23,735 nucleotides of DNA. Source: a virus. The stretch spans positions 1 to 23,735 of IMG/VR virus record IMGVR_UViG_3300032220_000612. One strand, written 5' to 3'. The notes under the pieces were generated by a model. The model worked only from the letters and a program-made list of their open reading frames with translations, was not told the origin of the DNA and made no database searches. Position 1 is the stretch's first letter. Each line of letters opens with the position of its first letter. Positions 7,049-18,200 of the stretch are shown piece after piece. The position numbers were made by a program, and so were the translations under genes.

Positions 7049-7057
7049 TGATATAAT
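7049..7057 (+). promoter_or_regulatory. TGATATAAT promoter of the short chaperone gene
   Basis: The exact nonamer lies in the 55-nt gap between the two chaperone genes. Transcription would start near 7064 and give a ~24-nt leader that contains the GGAAAGGG ribosome-binding site. No properly spaced -35 is visible; the nearest TTGAAT (7025-7030) is 21 nt away. Confidence 0.7.
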
Positions 7058-7087
7058 TAATTCAAATCTACCTAGGAAAGGGAATAT

Positions 7088-7420
7088 ATGCCAACAACAA
7101 AAACAGATGGAACAGAACTTGTATTAATGGATGGAACAAAAATTAATGTTAGACCATTAAAACTATCGTTACTAAGACCATTTATGAAAAAATTTGAGCA
7201 GGTTGCAGCAGTAGCAGAAGATAATGATAAGTCTATGACATTGTTAGTAGAGTGTGCTCAGATTGCAATGGAGCAGTTTAGTCCAGAGTTATCAAAAGAC
7301 ATCGAAAAATTAGAAGAAATTTTAGACCTTCCAACTACTTATAAAATTATTGAAGCAGCATCTGGAATTAAATTGGCAGACGCAAATGCCTTGTTAAATA
7401 CAGTACTCGCCAATAACTAA
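7088..7420 (+). CDS. Tail assembly chaperone, short form (gpG-like)
   Basis: The 110-residue protein matches the N-terminal domain of the preceding gene and lacks the T-like extension. Landmarks include RPLKLSLLRPFMKKFEQV (about 22-39), LLVECAQIAMEQFSPELSK (about 56-74) and LPTTYKIIEAASGIKLAD (about 83-100). It would be the abundant G-type chaperone that works with the long form on the tape measure encoded just downstream. A purine-rich ribosome-binding site (AGGAAAGGG, 7074-7082) stands 5 nt before the ATG. That contrasts with the leaderless start of the long form and may set the G:GT ratio. No terminator separates it from the tape measure gene. Confidence 0.8.
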   Translation: MPTTKTDGTELVLMDGTKINVRPLKLSLLRPFMKKFEQVAAVAEDNDKSMTLLVECAQIAMEQFSPELSKDIEKLEEILDLPTTYKIIEAASGIKLADANALLNTVLANN

Positions 7421-7441
7421 AAATAAACGGGGTGCAAATGA

Positions 7442-10400
7442 ATGGCTGATGTAAACGCTAGAATTGGCGTTCAAATTGATTCGTCAGCCGCTTTAGCAGA
7501 ACTAAAAAGTTTACAAAGGCAACTAGCAGCCTTTCATTCATCTCTATCAAAAGGTAGCGCAGCCTCAATTGCAGCGCAAAAAAATCTATCCACTAATCTT
7601 TTAAATTCAATCAATGCTACGGGCAAATTTACTGCCCAAATGGGACTAGTAAGAAGTTCGACAGAATCATTTACTCACTCACTTGAAAAGAACAAACTTT
7701 CAATGCGTGAGTATTTCCGTTATGCAGGAGGATCTACAAGAACATTTGGAAAATTATTTAAAGAAGAATTTAATACTATTGGCAAGGTAGCAGAAGAACG
7801 TGTTAAGAAGATGCAGACTCAATATATCAAAATGGGTCGTGACGCATCTGGAGCAATTAAAGCAATGTCAATTACTCCAAGAACATTGGACATGAATGAC
7901 TATGCAACCAAAACAGCATTAGCAGCACAAAAACAGGCACTATTTAATCAATTACTAAAACAAGGATCGACAAATCTTTTAAATTTTGGTAAAAATACTC
8001 AGTGGGCTGGTCGTCAATTGATGGTAGGTTTTACAATACCACTTGCATATTTTGGAACTGTAGCATCAAAAACATTTATGGATCTTGAAGCGCAAGCCAT
8101 TAAATTTAAACGTGTTTATGGAGATATTTTTACTACTGCAGATGAAACTAATAAAGCATTAAAAGAAATACAACTTCTTGCTGAAGGTTTTACTAAATAT
8201 GGTGTTGCAGTTACTGAAACTATGGAGATGGCTGCCAAGGCAGCAGCAATGGGTAAAACTGGAGCAGACCTTACAGCACAAGTAGCACAAGCAACTCGAC
8301 TTGCAGTTCTTGGCGGGGTAGAGCAGGGGCAAGCATTAGAAACAACTATATCAGTAACAAACGCTTTTGGAGTAGCAGCAGAAGACCTAGCAAATAAAAT
8401 TAACTTCCTTAACGCAGTAGAAAACCAAACTGTAGTATCCATTGAAGATTTAACTATTGCAATCCCTAAAGCAGGCCCAGTAATAAAACAACTTGGCGGA
8501 TCTGTTGAAGATTTAGCATTTTTCTTAACCGCAATGAAAGAAGGCGGAATTAATGCATCAGAAGGCGCTAACGCACTTAAATCTGGTCTTGCATCATTAA
8601 TTAATCCAAGTAAAAAGGCTAGCGAAATGTTGGCTGGTTTTGGAGTTAATATTAAAGCAATTGTTGAGGGAAACCAAGGAAACATTAGAGAAACAGTCGT
8701 AGATTTTGCTCAGGCATTAGACACGCTAGATCCACTAAATCGCTCCCGTGCAATTGAACAATTATTTGGTAAGTTTCAATTTTCACGTTTATCAACACTA
8801 TTTCAAAACATAACAAAAGAAGGCACTCAGGCTTCCAAAGTATTAGGCCTTGCCTCAGCGTCAATTGAAGAACTTGCAATTTTATCTGAACGAGAATTAA
8901 AGACTGTAGAAAATGCTATAGGAACTGACTTTAGAGAATCTATTGAAAAATTAAAAGTTGCTATTGCACCAATAGGAAAAACATTCCTACAGGCCGTAAC
9001 TCCGATGGTAAAAGTTATAGGTTCATTATTAGATAAATTTGACAATTTAAGTGAAGGAACAAAAAAGTTTATTGTTGTAGCAGGAACTTTAGTTGGAGTA
9101 ATTGGCCCTGTGTTGTTGATGACATTTGGTTTAGTTTTAAATGCTACAGCAAATATCATTAAATTGTTCGGAACACTGAGGGCTGGATTTTTAAAATCTG
9201 GCGCTAGTACCAAAGTTTTGGCTGATCAAACAAATTATTTAAATTCAGAACAGTTGGAAGCGGCAACAGTTGCAGCCTCACTGGACCAGGCTCACAATAG
9301 ACTTACTCAATCATTTACAGTAGAAGCGTTAGCAGTCAAAGCATTAAGACAAGCATATATAGACGCAACAGTAGCAGCAGCAAATTTTGCCAGAACAAAT
9401 CCAGGAATGATGGCTCCAGGATTCAGAAACCCTGGCCCTAAGAAATTTGCATCAGGAACAACTGGTGTTGTTGGTGGAACTTCAGGAAAAGATTCTGTGC
9501 CATCTCTATTGATGCCAGGAGAGGCTGTCATTCCTACAGAAATTGCACAAGATGAAACATATAAACCACTTGTAGAAGCGCTTGTTACTGGAAAAATTAA
9601 AAAATACGGAAAGGGAACTGTTTCTGCAGGGGATGACTATACTCACATAGGCGGGGGAAGATTAACAAATCTAGATGACATAATTGCACAAGGAAGACTA
9701 ACAGAGACTGAGAAACTTCAGGCCCAAGTGTATAGAGATGTATTACAAGCAACAGGAAAATCTCCAGAAGCAAGAGCATACGGTTCTTTAGCACTTTCAT
9801 TTGATCCTACATTAAATAAAGGTTTGGCAACAAGAAGTGGTGTGTCTTTAAGTGATTTTGAAAGAGAATGGACAAGCCGCCCAAATAAGTGGGCACCTTC
9901 AGGATTAACTTCAGCACAAACTCAAGCAATTGATTCAGCAATGATGGATCAAATAAGAAGATCTCCAAGAGTTACTGATGCCGTTGTAGAAAATGCTTTT
10001 AAGAATGTTCCTGAAAACATTAAATCTACCCCAGCATATCAAAAAATGCTAAGTCAATATAATAGAATTGGCGGATATTCTTTAGGAAAAGGATTGGGAT
10101 CTACTCCTAAGACTAGCGCTCAAATTTTAGAGCAAGCAAAACGTTCTGGAATTATTAAAGACTTTAGAGTAGAAGAAAGACAAAGGCAGTCTGGACAAAC
10201 AGCAACAAAAAGTCTTATTGTTACAACTAACGATGGAAAAGAAATAAATCTTGGTCGTGGGTCAAAAGCCAATAGAGTTTATTTCTCAGATAAATCTTTA
10301 GAAAAGGGGTACCAATCTACAACATCTACTCTGGCAGTAGCCAAAGGAGAAGTTTATCAAACTAAAGATGGAAAAGTTGGTGTAGTTGATGGACAAACTG

Positions 10401-13400
10401 GAGAACCAAAACCAAGTGGCAAAACAATAACAGCAAATCCAAGAGATACAAGACTTATGTCTACGTCTAATTTGGCAAGAGTATTTCCATACGGTGTCAA
10501 AGGCCCAAGATTTTCTGGCGCAATAGGTGGAGCAGATGATCCATCCTTAATGACTGGAAAAACATTTTCACAAACTGCAAGTGGTTTATATGTTCCAGAA
10601 TCAAAACTTATTGATGCAATAGAAAAAAATACTGATGCATCTAAAGATAATACACAAAATGATAAACAGTCAAAAAGAGACATGAAATCACAAAAAATGA
10701 ACCGTATGGCTGGCATGACAGGTCCTCTATCTATGGTTGCAGGAACTGCTGCAATGGCTGGTTATGCTACAGGAAATACTGGTTTAGGAAATGTTGCAAT
10801 GGGAGTTTCTGGATTAGCAATGATTGCTCCAATGCTTGCAAATCCATTAGGTGCAGCAGCAGCAGGATTAACAGCATTAGCAGCATCTGTTGTTCTTATT
10901 AGAAGGGCATTTGATAAAGCACAAGATAGTGCTATTGAAATGTCTGAAGCAATGGGAAGTGGAAATAAAGCAATACAGGATCTTGCAATATTTTCAAATA
11001 AAGTAAGTGCTGGAGAAATTATGAATAGAAGAAGAGGAAATCTTCTTAATCCTTTTGCAGTGCAAACTGGAAAAACAACATTTGGTGAAAATTTTGTTAA
11101 ATCTGAAACAGGAAAATCTATGGTATCTGGTGTTTCTGAATCTATTAAAACTGGGGGAAGGGAATCCGCACAGAGTCAATTATTAAATCAATTAGCAACC
11201 GGAATTGCTGCAGGAGCAATTAATCCAGCACAAGCCAGAAGTATTGCTGCTAACATAGCCTCAGAAATAGGAGACTACTCATTCGGAATTAGTGTTAATG
11301 CAAAACTTATAAACTTGATTGGTGTTAATGGGGAAAATTTAATAAAAGATCCTTTAAAAGTAAGAGTAGCACTAATGGAGGAATCAAGTCAAGGTTTGGC
11401 AAAACAGTCAAAACTTTTATCATCCACTGGCGCAGGGGCAATGACAAAAACACAAACAAAGGTTGGTGCAATAGGTTTCGGCGCAGGAGGTGCCGTTGCT
11501 GGCGGAATGCTAGGTGCTACCGCTGGATCAGTTGTTCCAGTTGTTGGAACAGCAATCGGAGCCGCTATTGGCGCAGCAATTGGCGCAGGAGCGCTATGGT
11601 ATAGTCAAAAAGGACAACAGGAAAAACTTGGTAGGGCATCTGGAGCAAATGTTGCTATGCAAAAAATGGCCTTAGAACAAAGCCAACAGATGCAAGATTC
11701 TTTAAGACTTGAGTATGAACAAAGAATTGCTAATGCTAAGGCTGCTGGAGACACTGCAAAAGCAATCCAGTTACAAAATGAATATCAACGAGCAAATTCT
11801 ACATTGCTTGAGCAAAATGGAAAATTAGTTACAGATATACAAAATACATATAAAAATTCATCTGGAGCAGTTCGTGGAGCACTTGAAACTGGATTAGACA
11901 AACAGATTACAAGTAAATATAAAGATACTGCTATGGCAGATATAGCACCACTTGCTACAGATTTATTAAGTGGCTCGTCTTTATCTAAAGAGGCACAATT
12001 TACTATAAAAATGCAATTAGCCTCTGGTCAAATGGACCCAATGCAAATTGTTAATTTGATAGAAACATTTGGGAAAGATTCAGAAACTTTAACCAAAGTT
12101 ATGAATATTGTTACAAAATTTGGTGGTGCTTTTGCTAATCAAACAATGTCAGTTATTAACCTATTTCAAGATAAAAATGGAAATCCAATTAAAGAGCAAC
12201 AGACAAAATTTATTGCAGACATTAGCAATAAGACTTCAGCAGAAGCAGAAAAATATTTAAAACTTTTTGCAGACATAAGTAAAGTTGGAAATGTTATGGA
12301 TATTGAAGTTGCATTAACATATTACAGTAATAATCCAATTGAAGCAGCAAGAATACAATCAATAATAGATAATATTAATGAGCAAAAAGGAAAAATTGAT
12401 TTAGACATTGCAACAAAAATACTAGGTGCAAAAGAAATGGAGGCCTTAAGAAAAGATCAAGAATATTTTAGTAAACTTCCAGCAGAACAACAAAAGGTAT
12501 ATTTGCAAACACTTACAACAATGGCAAATATTAAAGGAAATAATGCAGAAGCAATTCAAAATTGGCTAAAACAAAATCCAGGAAAAACTGAAGCAGATTA
12601 TTATGTTGAGTCTGCACAAAAAGTAACAAAAATTAGTCAAGATAATACAATACCAAAAGGCAATGGGTCAACATCAGAAGGAAATAGAGATACAATCCTT
12701 GATTCAATTTTAACTGACTTAAAGCGCACAAGGGATTCAAGAATTAATGCCGAGGGTGGAGACGCAGAACTTATGCGTATTCTTGGAGGAAATAAAGATT
12801 TAACAATATTTAAAGGATTAAATCAACAACTATCTGCAATTACTGGAAACACAGATTTTATTGATTGGGTAGGGGGAATAGAAAAGGCTATTCAAGGTAA
12901 ATTAATTAAAGTGAGCAATGATGGAGCAGTAGCATTAACAAATCTTGGAAAGGCAGCACAAAAAGCATATGACGAAAAAACAATTGGAATATTCCAAGCA
13001 AGACAGATTGGTTTAACAAAAACTGCTAATGATCAAAAACAAGCATTTATAAAATTAACAAAGGCAGGAATAGATAATGCAACGGCTTTAGAAATGGTTG
13101 CAGATGCAAACCTAGCAGCAGCAATCGCATCAAAGTCAGCAGGAAAAGATGCTATAAAAGCAGCAGAAGATTTTAAGAAAGCCCAAAAAATTAGTCAAGA
13201 ATCTTTAAGGTTTATTAATCCTATTCAATCATTTCGTGATGATATGTCCAAGGTTTCTGAAATGCTAGACGTTCAAGAAAGTCAGGCTCGTGCTAGATAT
13301 GAACCAGAAATTAAAAGAATTAACGGGCTAATTAAAGCGAACGAGGATGCAATAGATGCAAAAAGAAGATACATTGAAATAGAATATGACAGACCAATTC

Positions 13401-14638
13401 AGGCTCTTCAAGATCAAACTAAAAAATTAAATCACGATTTATCTTTAATAGAAAAAAGTGCAGAGTTAATAACTAAAAAATATGAAGAGCAAAGAGAGGC
13501 TCTTCAGAAAGTTTATGAGTTAAACAATAGACTTGTCCAACAAGAAAAATCCAAGATATCTCTTGCCGATGCACTATCTAGTGGAGACATATCTCAAGCA
13601 GCACAAATAGCGCAAGACATAAGATCGCAGAATCAGCAATACGCTCAAGAGGATAGTTTAAATGCTTTACAAGTTGCTCAAGAAAATCAAATCGCAGCCT
13701 TAAGATCTGCTTCTGGATTAAGCAGGGTCCAAATTGAAGAAAAAATGTATAACATAAGTTTACAAATATATGCTATTGAAGAACAGCAACAAATTAAAAT
13801 TAATGAAATTATTGCATTAGAGGATCAAAACTATCAATTAAAAGTAAATCAATTGTCTGTATTGGAGTCATCCTTAAAGAAAGAAATAGATGCCATTGAT
13901 GCGCAAAGACAAAGGTTTGCTCAGGCAGAGTTGGCAATACGTGCTGCTGAAGTTCAAACCGATTCATACACAGAAGCACTAAAAAGAGCAGAACAAGTTT
14001 TAATAAGAATGGTAGCCCTGGCAGCAAAACTCGCAGGGGGTGGAACCTTAGATGATGTTGAAGATACTGTTAGAGGTGGAACGCCTACAGGTCTTGATAG
14101 TACACAAAAAGGAATTGCCTCAAGATTAACTTCTGGAATTCAAAATCTTGTTAAGCAGGGTAATTACAATGCAGCAGAATCTGCAACAGTAAAAATGATG
14201 AAAGAAATTGGAGCAGTAAAGGCCATCGCTTCTACCGATGCTGTTTCTTTAAGAAAACAGGCGCTAGGCTATTTAAGTAAGGGAGGCATGGTTCCTCAAT
14301 ATTTTGCAAAAGGTGGTTTGTCTCGTGGATCAGATACCGTTCCCGCAATGCTTACTCCAGGAGAATATGTTATGAGTAAGTCTGCAACTCAAAGGTTTGG
14401 ACCATTATTAAAACAAATGAATGAATCAAGATATCCACAAAATGCACTATCAGGATATGATTCTAGAATGATACAGGCTAATAGAAATGAAGTCACAAAC
14501 AATTCCAATTCAGTGTATAATTATAGTTTAAATATTGATGCAAGTGGTGGATCAATGAATCCAAATGATATTGCTAGGGTTGTTCTTACGCAAATTAAAA
14601 ACATGGAATCACAAAGAATTAGGGGGAATAGATACTGA
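7442..14638 (+). CDS. Tape measure protein, 2398 residues
   Basis: This is the longest gene and lies after the chaperones. Residues ~210-410 carry a classic phage tape-measure core (FMDLEAQAIKFKRVYGDIF, MEMAAKAAAMGKTGADL, FLTAMKEGGINASEGANALK). Hydrophobic segments lie at about 543-578, 1091-1153 and 1341-1386, the last two rich in Gly/Ala. A VPSLLMPGE motif occurs at about 686-694 and again as VPAMLTPGE near 2300-2308 at the C-terminus. A globular, poorly recognised stretch covers about 705-1090 and a long coiled coil about 1929-2190. At roughly 0.15 nm per residue the tail could reach about 360 nm if the whole protein were extended. GGGGTG (7429-7434) stands 7 nt before ATG 7442; the nearby ATG at 7438 opens only three codons. 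Confidence 0.93.
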   Translation: MADVNARIGVQIDSSAALAELKSLQRQLAAFHSSLSKGSAASIAAQKNLSTNLLNSINATGKFTAQMGLVRSSTESFTHSLEKNKLSMREYFRYAGGSTRTFGKLFKEEFNTIGKVAEERVKKMQTQYIKMGRDASGAIKAMSITPRTLDMNDYATKTALAAQKQALFNQLLKQGSTNLLNFGKNTQWAGRQLMVGFTIPLAYFGTVASKTFMDLEAQAIKFKRVYGDIFTTADETNKALKEIQLLAEGFTKYGVAVTETMEMAAKAAAMGKTGADLTAQVAQATRLAVLGGVEQGQALETTISVTNAFGVAAEDLANKINFLNAVENQTVVSIEDLTIAIPKAGPVIKQLGGSVEDLAFFLTAMKEGGINASEGANALKSGLASLINPSKKASEMLAGFGVNIKAIVEGNQGNIRETVVDFAQALDTLDPLNRSRAIEQLFGKFQFSRLSTLFQNITKEGTQASKVLGLASASIEELAILSERELKTVENAIGTDFRESIEKLKVAIAPIGKTFLQAVTPMVKVIGSLLDKFDNLSEGTKKFIVVAGTLVGVIGPVLLMTFGLVLNATANIIKLFGTLRAGFLKSGASTKVLADQTNYLNSEQLEAATVAASLDQAHNRLTQSFTVEALAVKALRQAYIDATVAAANFARTNPGMMAPGFRNPGPKKFASGTTGVVGGTSGKDSVPSLLMPGEAVIPTEIAQDETYKPLVEALVTGKIKKYGKGTVSAGDDYTHIGGGRLTNLDDIIAQGRLTETEKLQAQVYRDVLQATGKSPEARAYGSLALSFDPTLNKGLATRSGVSLSDFEREWTSRPNKWAPSGLTSAQTQAIDSAMMDQIRRSPRVTDAVVENAFKNVPENIKSTPAYQKMLSQYNRIGGYSLGKGLGSTPKTSAQILEQAKRSGIIKDFRVEERQRQSGQTATKSLIVTTNDGKEINLGRGSKANRVYFSDKSLEKGYQSTTSTLAVAKGEVYQTKDGKVGVVDGQTGEPKPSGKTITANPRDTRLMSTSNLARVFPYGVKGPRFSGAIGGADDPSLMTGKTFSQTASGLYVPESKLIDAIEKNTDASKDNTQNDKQSKRDMKSQKMNRMAGMTGPLSMVAGTAAMAGYATGNTGLGNVAMGVSGLAMIAPMLANPLGAAAAGLTALAASVVLIRRAFDKAQDSAIEMSEAMGSGNKAIQDLAIFSNKVSAGEIMNRRRGNLLNPFAVQTGKTTFGENFVKSETGKSMVSGVSESIKTGGRESAQSQLLNQLATGIAAGAINPAQARSIAANIASEIGDYSFGISVNAKLINLIGVNGENLIKDPLKVRVALMEESSQGLAKQSKLLSSTGAGAMTKTQTKVGAIGFGAGGAVAGGMLGATAGSVVPVVGTAIGAAIGAAIGAGALWYSQKGQQEKLGRASGANVAMQKMALEQSQQMQDSLRLEYEQRIANAKAAGDTAKAIQLQNEYQRANSTLLEQNGKLVTDIQNTYKNSSGAVRGALETGLDKQITSKYKDTAMADIAPLATDLLSGSSLSKEAQFTIKMQLASGQMDPMQIVNLIETFGKDSETLTKVMNIVTKFGGAFANQTMSVINLFQDKNGNPIKEQQTKFIADISNKTSAEAEKYLKLFADISKVGNVMDIEVALTYYSNNPIEAARIQSIIDNINEQKGKIDLDIATKILGAKEMEALRKDQEYFSKLPAEQQKVYLQTLTTMANIKGNNAEAIQNWLKQNPGKTEADYYVESAQKVTKISQDNTIPKGNGSTSEGNRDTILDSILTDLKRTRDSRINAEGGDAELMRILGGNKDLTIFKGLNQQLSAITGNTDFIDWVGGIEKAIQGKLIKVSNDGAVALTNLGKAAQKAYDEKTIGIFQARQIGLTKTANDQKQAFIKLTKAGIDNATALEMVADANLAAAIASKSAGKDAIKAAEDFKKAQKISQESLRFINPIQSFRDDMSKVSEMLDVQESQARARYEPEIKRINGLIKANEDAIDAKRRYIEIEYDRPIQALQDQTKKLNHDLSLIEKSAELITKKYEEQREALQKVYELNNRLVQQEKSKISLADALSSGDISQAAQIAQDIRSQNQQYAQEDSLNALQVAQENQIAALRSASGLSRVQIEEKMYNISLQIYAIEEQQQIKINEIIALEDQNYQLKVNQLSVLESSLKKEIDAIDAQRQRFAQAELAIRAAEVQTDSYTEALKRAEQVLIRMVALAAKLAGGGTLDDVEDTVRGGTPTGLDSTQKGIASRLTSGIQNLVKQGNYNAAESATVKMMKEIGAVKAIASTDAVSLRKQALGYLSKGGMVPQYFAKGGLSRGSDTVPAMLTPGEYVMSKSATQRFGPLLKQMNESRYPQNALSGYDSRMIQANRNEVTNNSNSVYNYSLNIDASGGSMNPNDIARVVLTQIKNMESQRIRGNRY

Positions 14639-15243
14639 TGGCAAGTTCAGCATATTTAGGTAGCAGAAAAAAATATTATAGCCCTCAGGCTATGCTTTGG
14701 TCAGAAAATTCCGGGACCTTATCAAATGGATTTTATTACCCAATAGGAACAGAAATAGGGGCAAATAATACTGGAGTTCCAACTGACGAACAAAATACTT
14801 TTTTAATAACTAGCGATCACAATAGATCTGAGTTAAATTTTTCATCTAATAGAATTCAAAATAGGCAAAGAATGATTAATGGAAACATGAGGGCCTATAA
14901 CATTGCTGACAAACTTACATTATCCACCTCTTGGCAGTTACTCCCATCAAGGTCATTTAAAAATAGTCCAAATTATGACTCTTCTGGAGTATCTCAACTA
15001 TCTGGCACTTATGAGCAGTTTACTGTAGATGCGGGTGCAGGAGGCACAGAACTATTAAATTGGTACGACAATCATCCAGGACCATTCTGGGTATTTTTTG
15101 CTTATGACAACAATGCAGATCAAACTAAATATAATCAAATTGTTTTAATGTATTTTGCAGATTTTTCATACTCCGTTGTAAAAAGAAGTGGTTTCGCAAA
15201 CCAAGACTTATGGAATATTAATATAACTTTAGAAGAGGTCTAG
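14638..15243 (+). CDS. Distal/minor tail protein
   Basis: The 201-residue protein follows the tape measure with a TGATG overlap and precedes the large hub protein, the position of Dit-like or other distal tail proteins. It is beta-rich. Landmarks are SSAYLGSRKKYYSPQAMLW at the N-terminus, NFSSNRIQNRQRMINGNMR (about 63-81), a tryptophan/phenylalanine-rich region near GPFWVFFAYDN, and a strand-like C-terminus DLWNINITLEEV. It is likely a ring component linking the tube to the tail tip. No catalytic motif is seen. The family name is inferred from gene order. AGGGGG (14621-14626) serves as a somewhat distant ribosome-binding site. Confidence 0.6.
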   Translation: MASSAYLGSRKKYYSPQAMLWSENSGTLSNGFYYPIGTEIGANNTGVPTDEQNTFLITSDHNRSELNFSSNRIQNRQRMINGNMRAYNIADKLTLSTSWQLLPSRSFKNSPNYDSSGVSQLSGTYEQFTVDAGAGGTELLNWYDNHPGPFWVFFAYDNNADQTKYNQIVLMYFADFSYSVVKRSGFANQDLWNINITLEEV

Positions 15244-15244
15244 C

Positions 15245-18200
15245 GTGTTTAGCAATGAAGATCTATTAGATTATTTAAAAAAATCTAACGATATATACAT
15301 TAATTCTTTAATAATTGCTGAATGGAACATGAATGTTCCTGGGAATATTAAAAAAATAGGTAACTATAGATATAGGCCAAATGAAAATACAAGCATATAT
15401 AAAACAATTCCAAACACGTTTGATCCAGACGACCTGGGAAATTATTATGAAGACGCATTGTTATCTTATGAAAAAAAACAAAATACTTACAACCTAGATG
15501 ACAGTCTACAGGTTTTTCAGTCTTTAGATGAAAAGAAATCCTTATATTATTCTTTAGAGGATTGTACAAAGCCGTTTAGGCCAAGGTCTGGAATTAACAA
15601 GACGGATTACTTTAATAATAAATATTTGCCCAATAATACAAATTTTGGAAACAACTCACCTAGATATTATATGTCATCTAGAAACGATGACTTTAAATAT
15701 TGGAGTTCATATAGAAAAGAAGATGGAAAAGAAAGGGGCATTTCTAATATTAAAATTAATAACTTTAACTATATAGAAGATGCTTGTCCATTTATAGTAT
15801 ATAAAGATAGCGTGCCATGCAATAGAATTGTTTTTAAAATGCAGACAAACGTAGGATATTTAGACAGAGGCAATTTTGTTGGAATTTCTGAAACAATTTC
15901 AGACCCGTTTTATGGAAATAAAAACAAAACAGTTCCATCAAAATTTAAAATTCAGGTTTTAAAAAATAACAATTGGGTAGATATTTTAGATATAAATGAA
16001 AACAATAAAAGAAGTGATGACTCAGAAATTATTGCACCAGATGGATATTTAGAATTATACTACTCAAACAATGAATGGTTTTTAAAGTCAGAAGATGTTG
16101 ACTATGAAACTCCATTTGTTACCGAGTTATCTAATCCTACAAAAACAACAAATGACGATTCAACTTTTTATTACAACGAATTTGAATATATTGATGGAAT
16201 AAGGTTTGTGGTAAAGGCGATGAACAAATTTGATTCAACATTTGATTTAATTGAAATGTCTCCAAGACTAACCGCCAACATTTCTAGCATGATAGTTGAT
16301 TTTAAAATTAATAAAACCCTTTCCGACCTATCACAGGGAGCAATTCCAGTAGGGCAACTTTTGCCATCAACGGGAAGCATTACAATTTTTGATGAAAATT
16401 TTTCTTTTAATGAAAACAATGACAGCAGTATAATTAAAGATTACTTGAATAAAAACGTTAAGTTTGTTTTTTATGAAAACATTTATAATAAAGATTTATC
16501 AGTTAATTATTTTGTTCCAATAAAGACTTTGTATTCGGATAATTTTCCACAAACAAATAATGACGGATCTTCAGTATCAATAAACTTACGTGATTTTTAT
16601 TTTTATTTTGAATCAAAAACTGCTCCAAGAATGCTTCTAACTGACGTGTCTCTAAGTTTTGCAATATCAACAATTCTTGATTCTGTAGGTTTTACTAATT
16701 ACACGTTTAAAAGATTAGGATATGAAAAAGATCCAATCATTCCTTATTTCTTTGTTGCTCCAGAACAAAGTTTGGCAGAGGTTTTAAACGAGTTAGCAGT
16801 TTCAACTCAAACAGCAATGTTTTTTGATGAATACAATAATTTTGTAGTTATGAGTAAAAATTACATTATGCCAGAAAAAAATGAAAGGGTTACAGATTTT
16901 AAATTAATTGGAACAAACAATCAAATTATTGACGGGGTAATTAAAAATAAATCACAAAGTGAAAATCTTCCAAACATAATTTCAATATCGTCTCAAGATA
17001 AAAAAATATATAATGACGGGAAAATAAACTATACCTCAAGATACATTCAAAGATCTTATGGGTCATTAAATCAAAGTTCTTTATTGGATAGAGAAAAAAC
17101 ATGGATATATAAACCAGCACTTCTATGGGAATCTTCCGGAGATGACTCCATGAAAACAATAAATGACAGAGTTTCTAAGCAATCAAATTTTACTTTATCA
17201 GCAGTGCCAATAAACTCTGATTTAGTTTCTGCTTTGCCAACAGTTAAAAATGGTGTAGTAATAAACAACATAATAGACGTTGGAGAAAATGCTTATTGGT
17301 TAACAAGATATACAGGATATTTTTATTCAAGTGGAGAAATAATAAAATACGATGCCGTTGAGTATAACATAACTGGAGTTGGTAACGTTTGGATCAGCAG
17401 CAATCAAGAATATCAAGATTACTTTGGTAATTTAAAGTTTAATGGAAAAATATATCCTACTGGACTAGTTCGTATTTTTTCTAACCCACACTACGAAACA
17501 ATTGACAATCAATTGAGATTAAAGGAAGGTGCAGTTTTTGAGCACGGGAGAGCGCAGTTTGGAACAAAAATATCTAGTCATAGTGCTGGAATATCTAGTA
17601 ACTGGACAGACAATTCTTATGTTCGTGGATGCACTATGAGAGCAGACTTACTATTTAATACTAGTTTAGAAATTGAGTATCCAATTACAACTTTAGGGGA
17701 GGCAGGTAAAAATGATCTTTTAGCCAAAAAATCTTTAAGAAATGGCATTATAAAAAACTTTATGTCTAATAATTTTTTAACAGAAACTCAGTTAAATAGT
17801 TTGCCATCTGCAGAGACTGGAACAATTCAATCCTCTGCTTTAGTATTTTCTGGGCCAGTATTTGAATCATCAGAAAGCCCAATAAATTTTATTTCATATG
17901 TATATAAATCATTAAACAATTCATTTAAACATTTTGGAACAAGAATGAGAATAATTGGAAAATCAGAAAATACTGATAACAGGCTACAAACTCCTACTGG
18001 TAGCGCAATATATTATCAATTGCCATCTACTCAGCCAAATCAAAACTCTAATATTGGTGGTGGCTCTGGAGGTATAGGCATAATGATAAATCCAGAAACA
18101 AACAATGGATATTATTTTGAGATTGTTGCATTGACTCAAAAAAATATAGAATCTTATACAAAAATAAATGCCGATGGAACAAAAGACGTAAATGTTTACA

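Noticed and set aside
7438-7449. ATG four bases upstream of the tape measure start (three-codon minigene).
   Set aside because: Its spacing to the GGGGTG site is only 3 nt, while ATG 7442 has 7 nt; it is probably incidental.
8116-8685. 189-codon open frame on the - strand inside the tape measure.
   Set aside because: It lies antisense to the conserved tape-measure core, has a composition typical of a reverse shadow (many Ser/Pro/Ala), and shows no promoter or ribosome-binding site that I could support.
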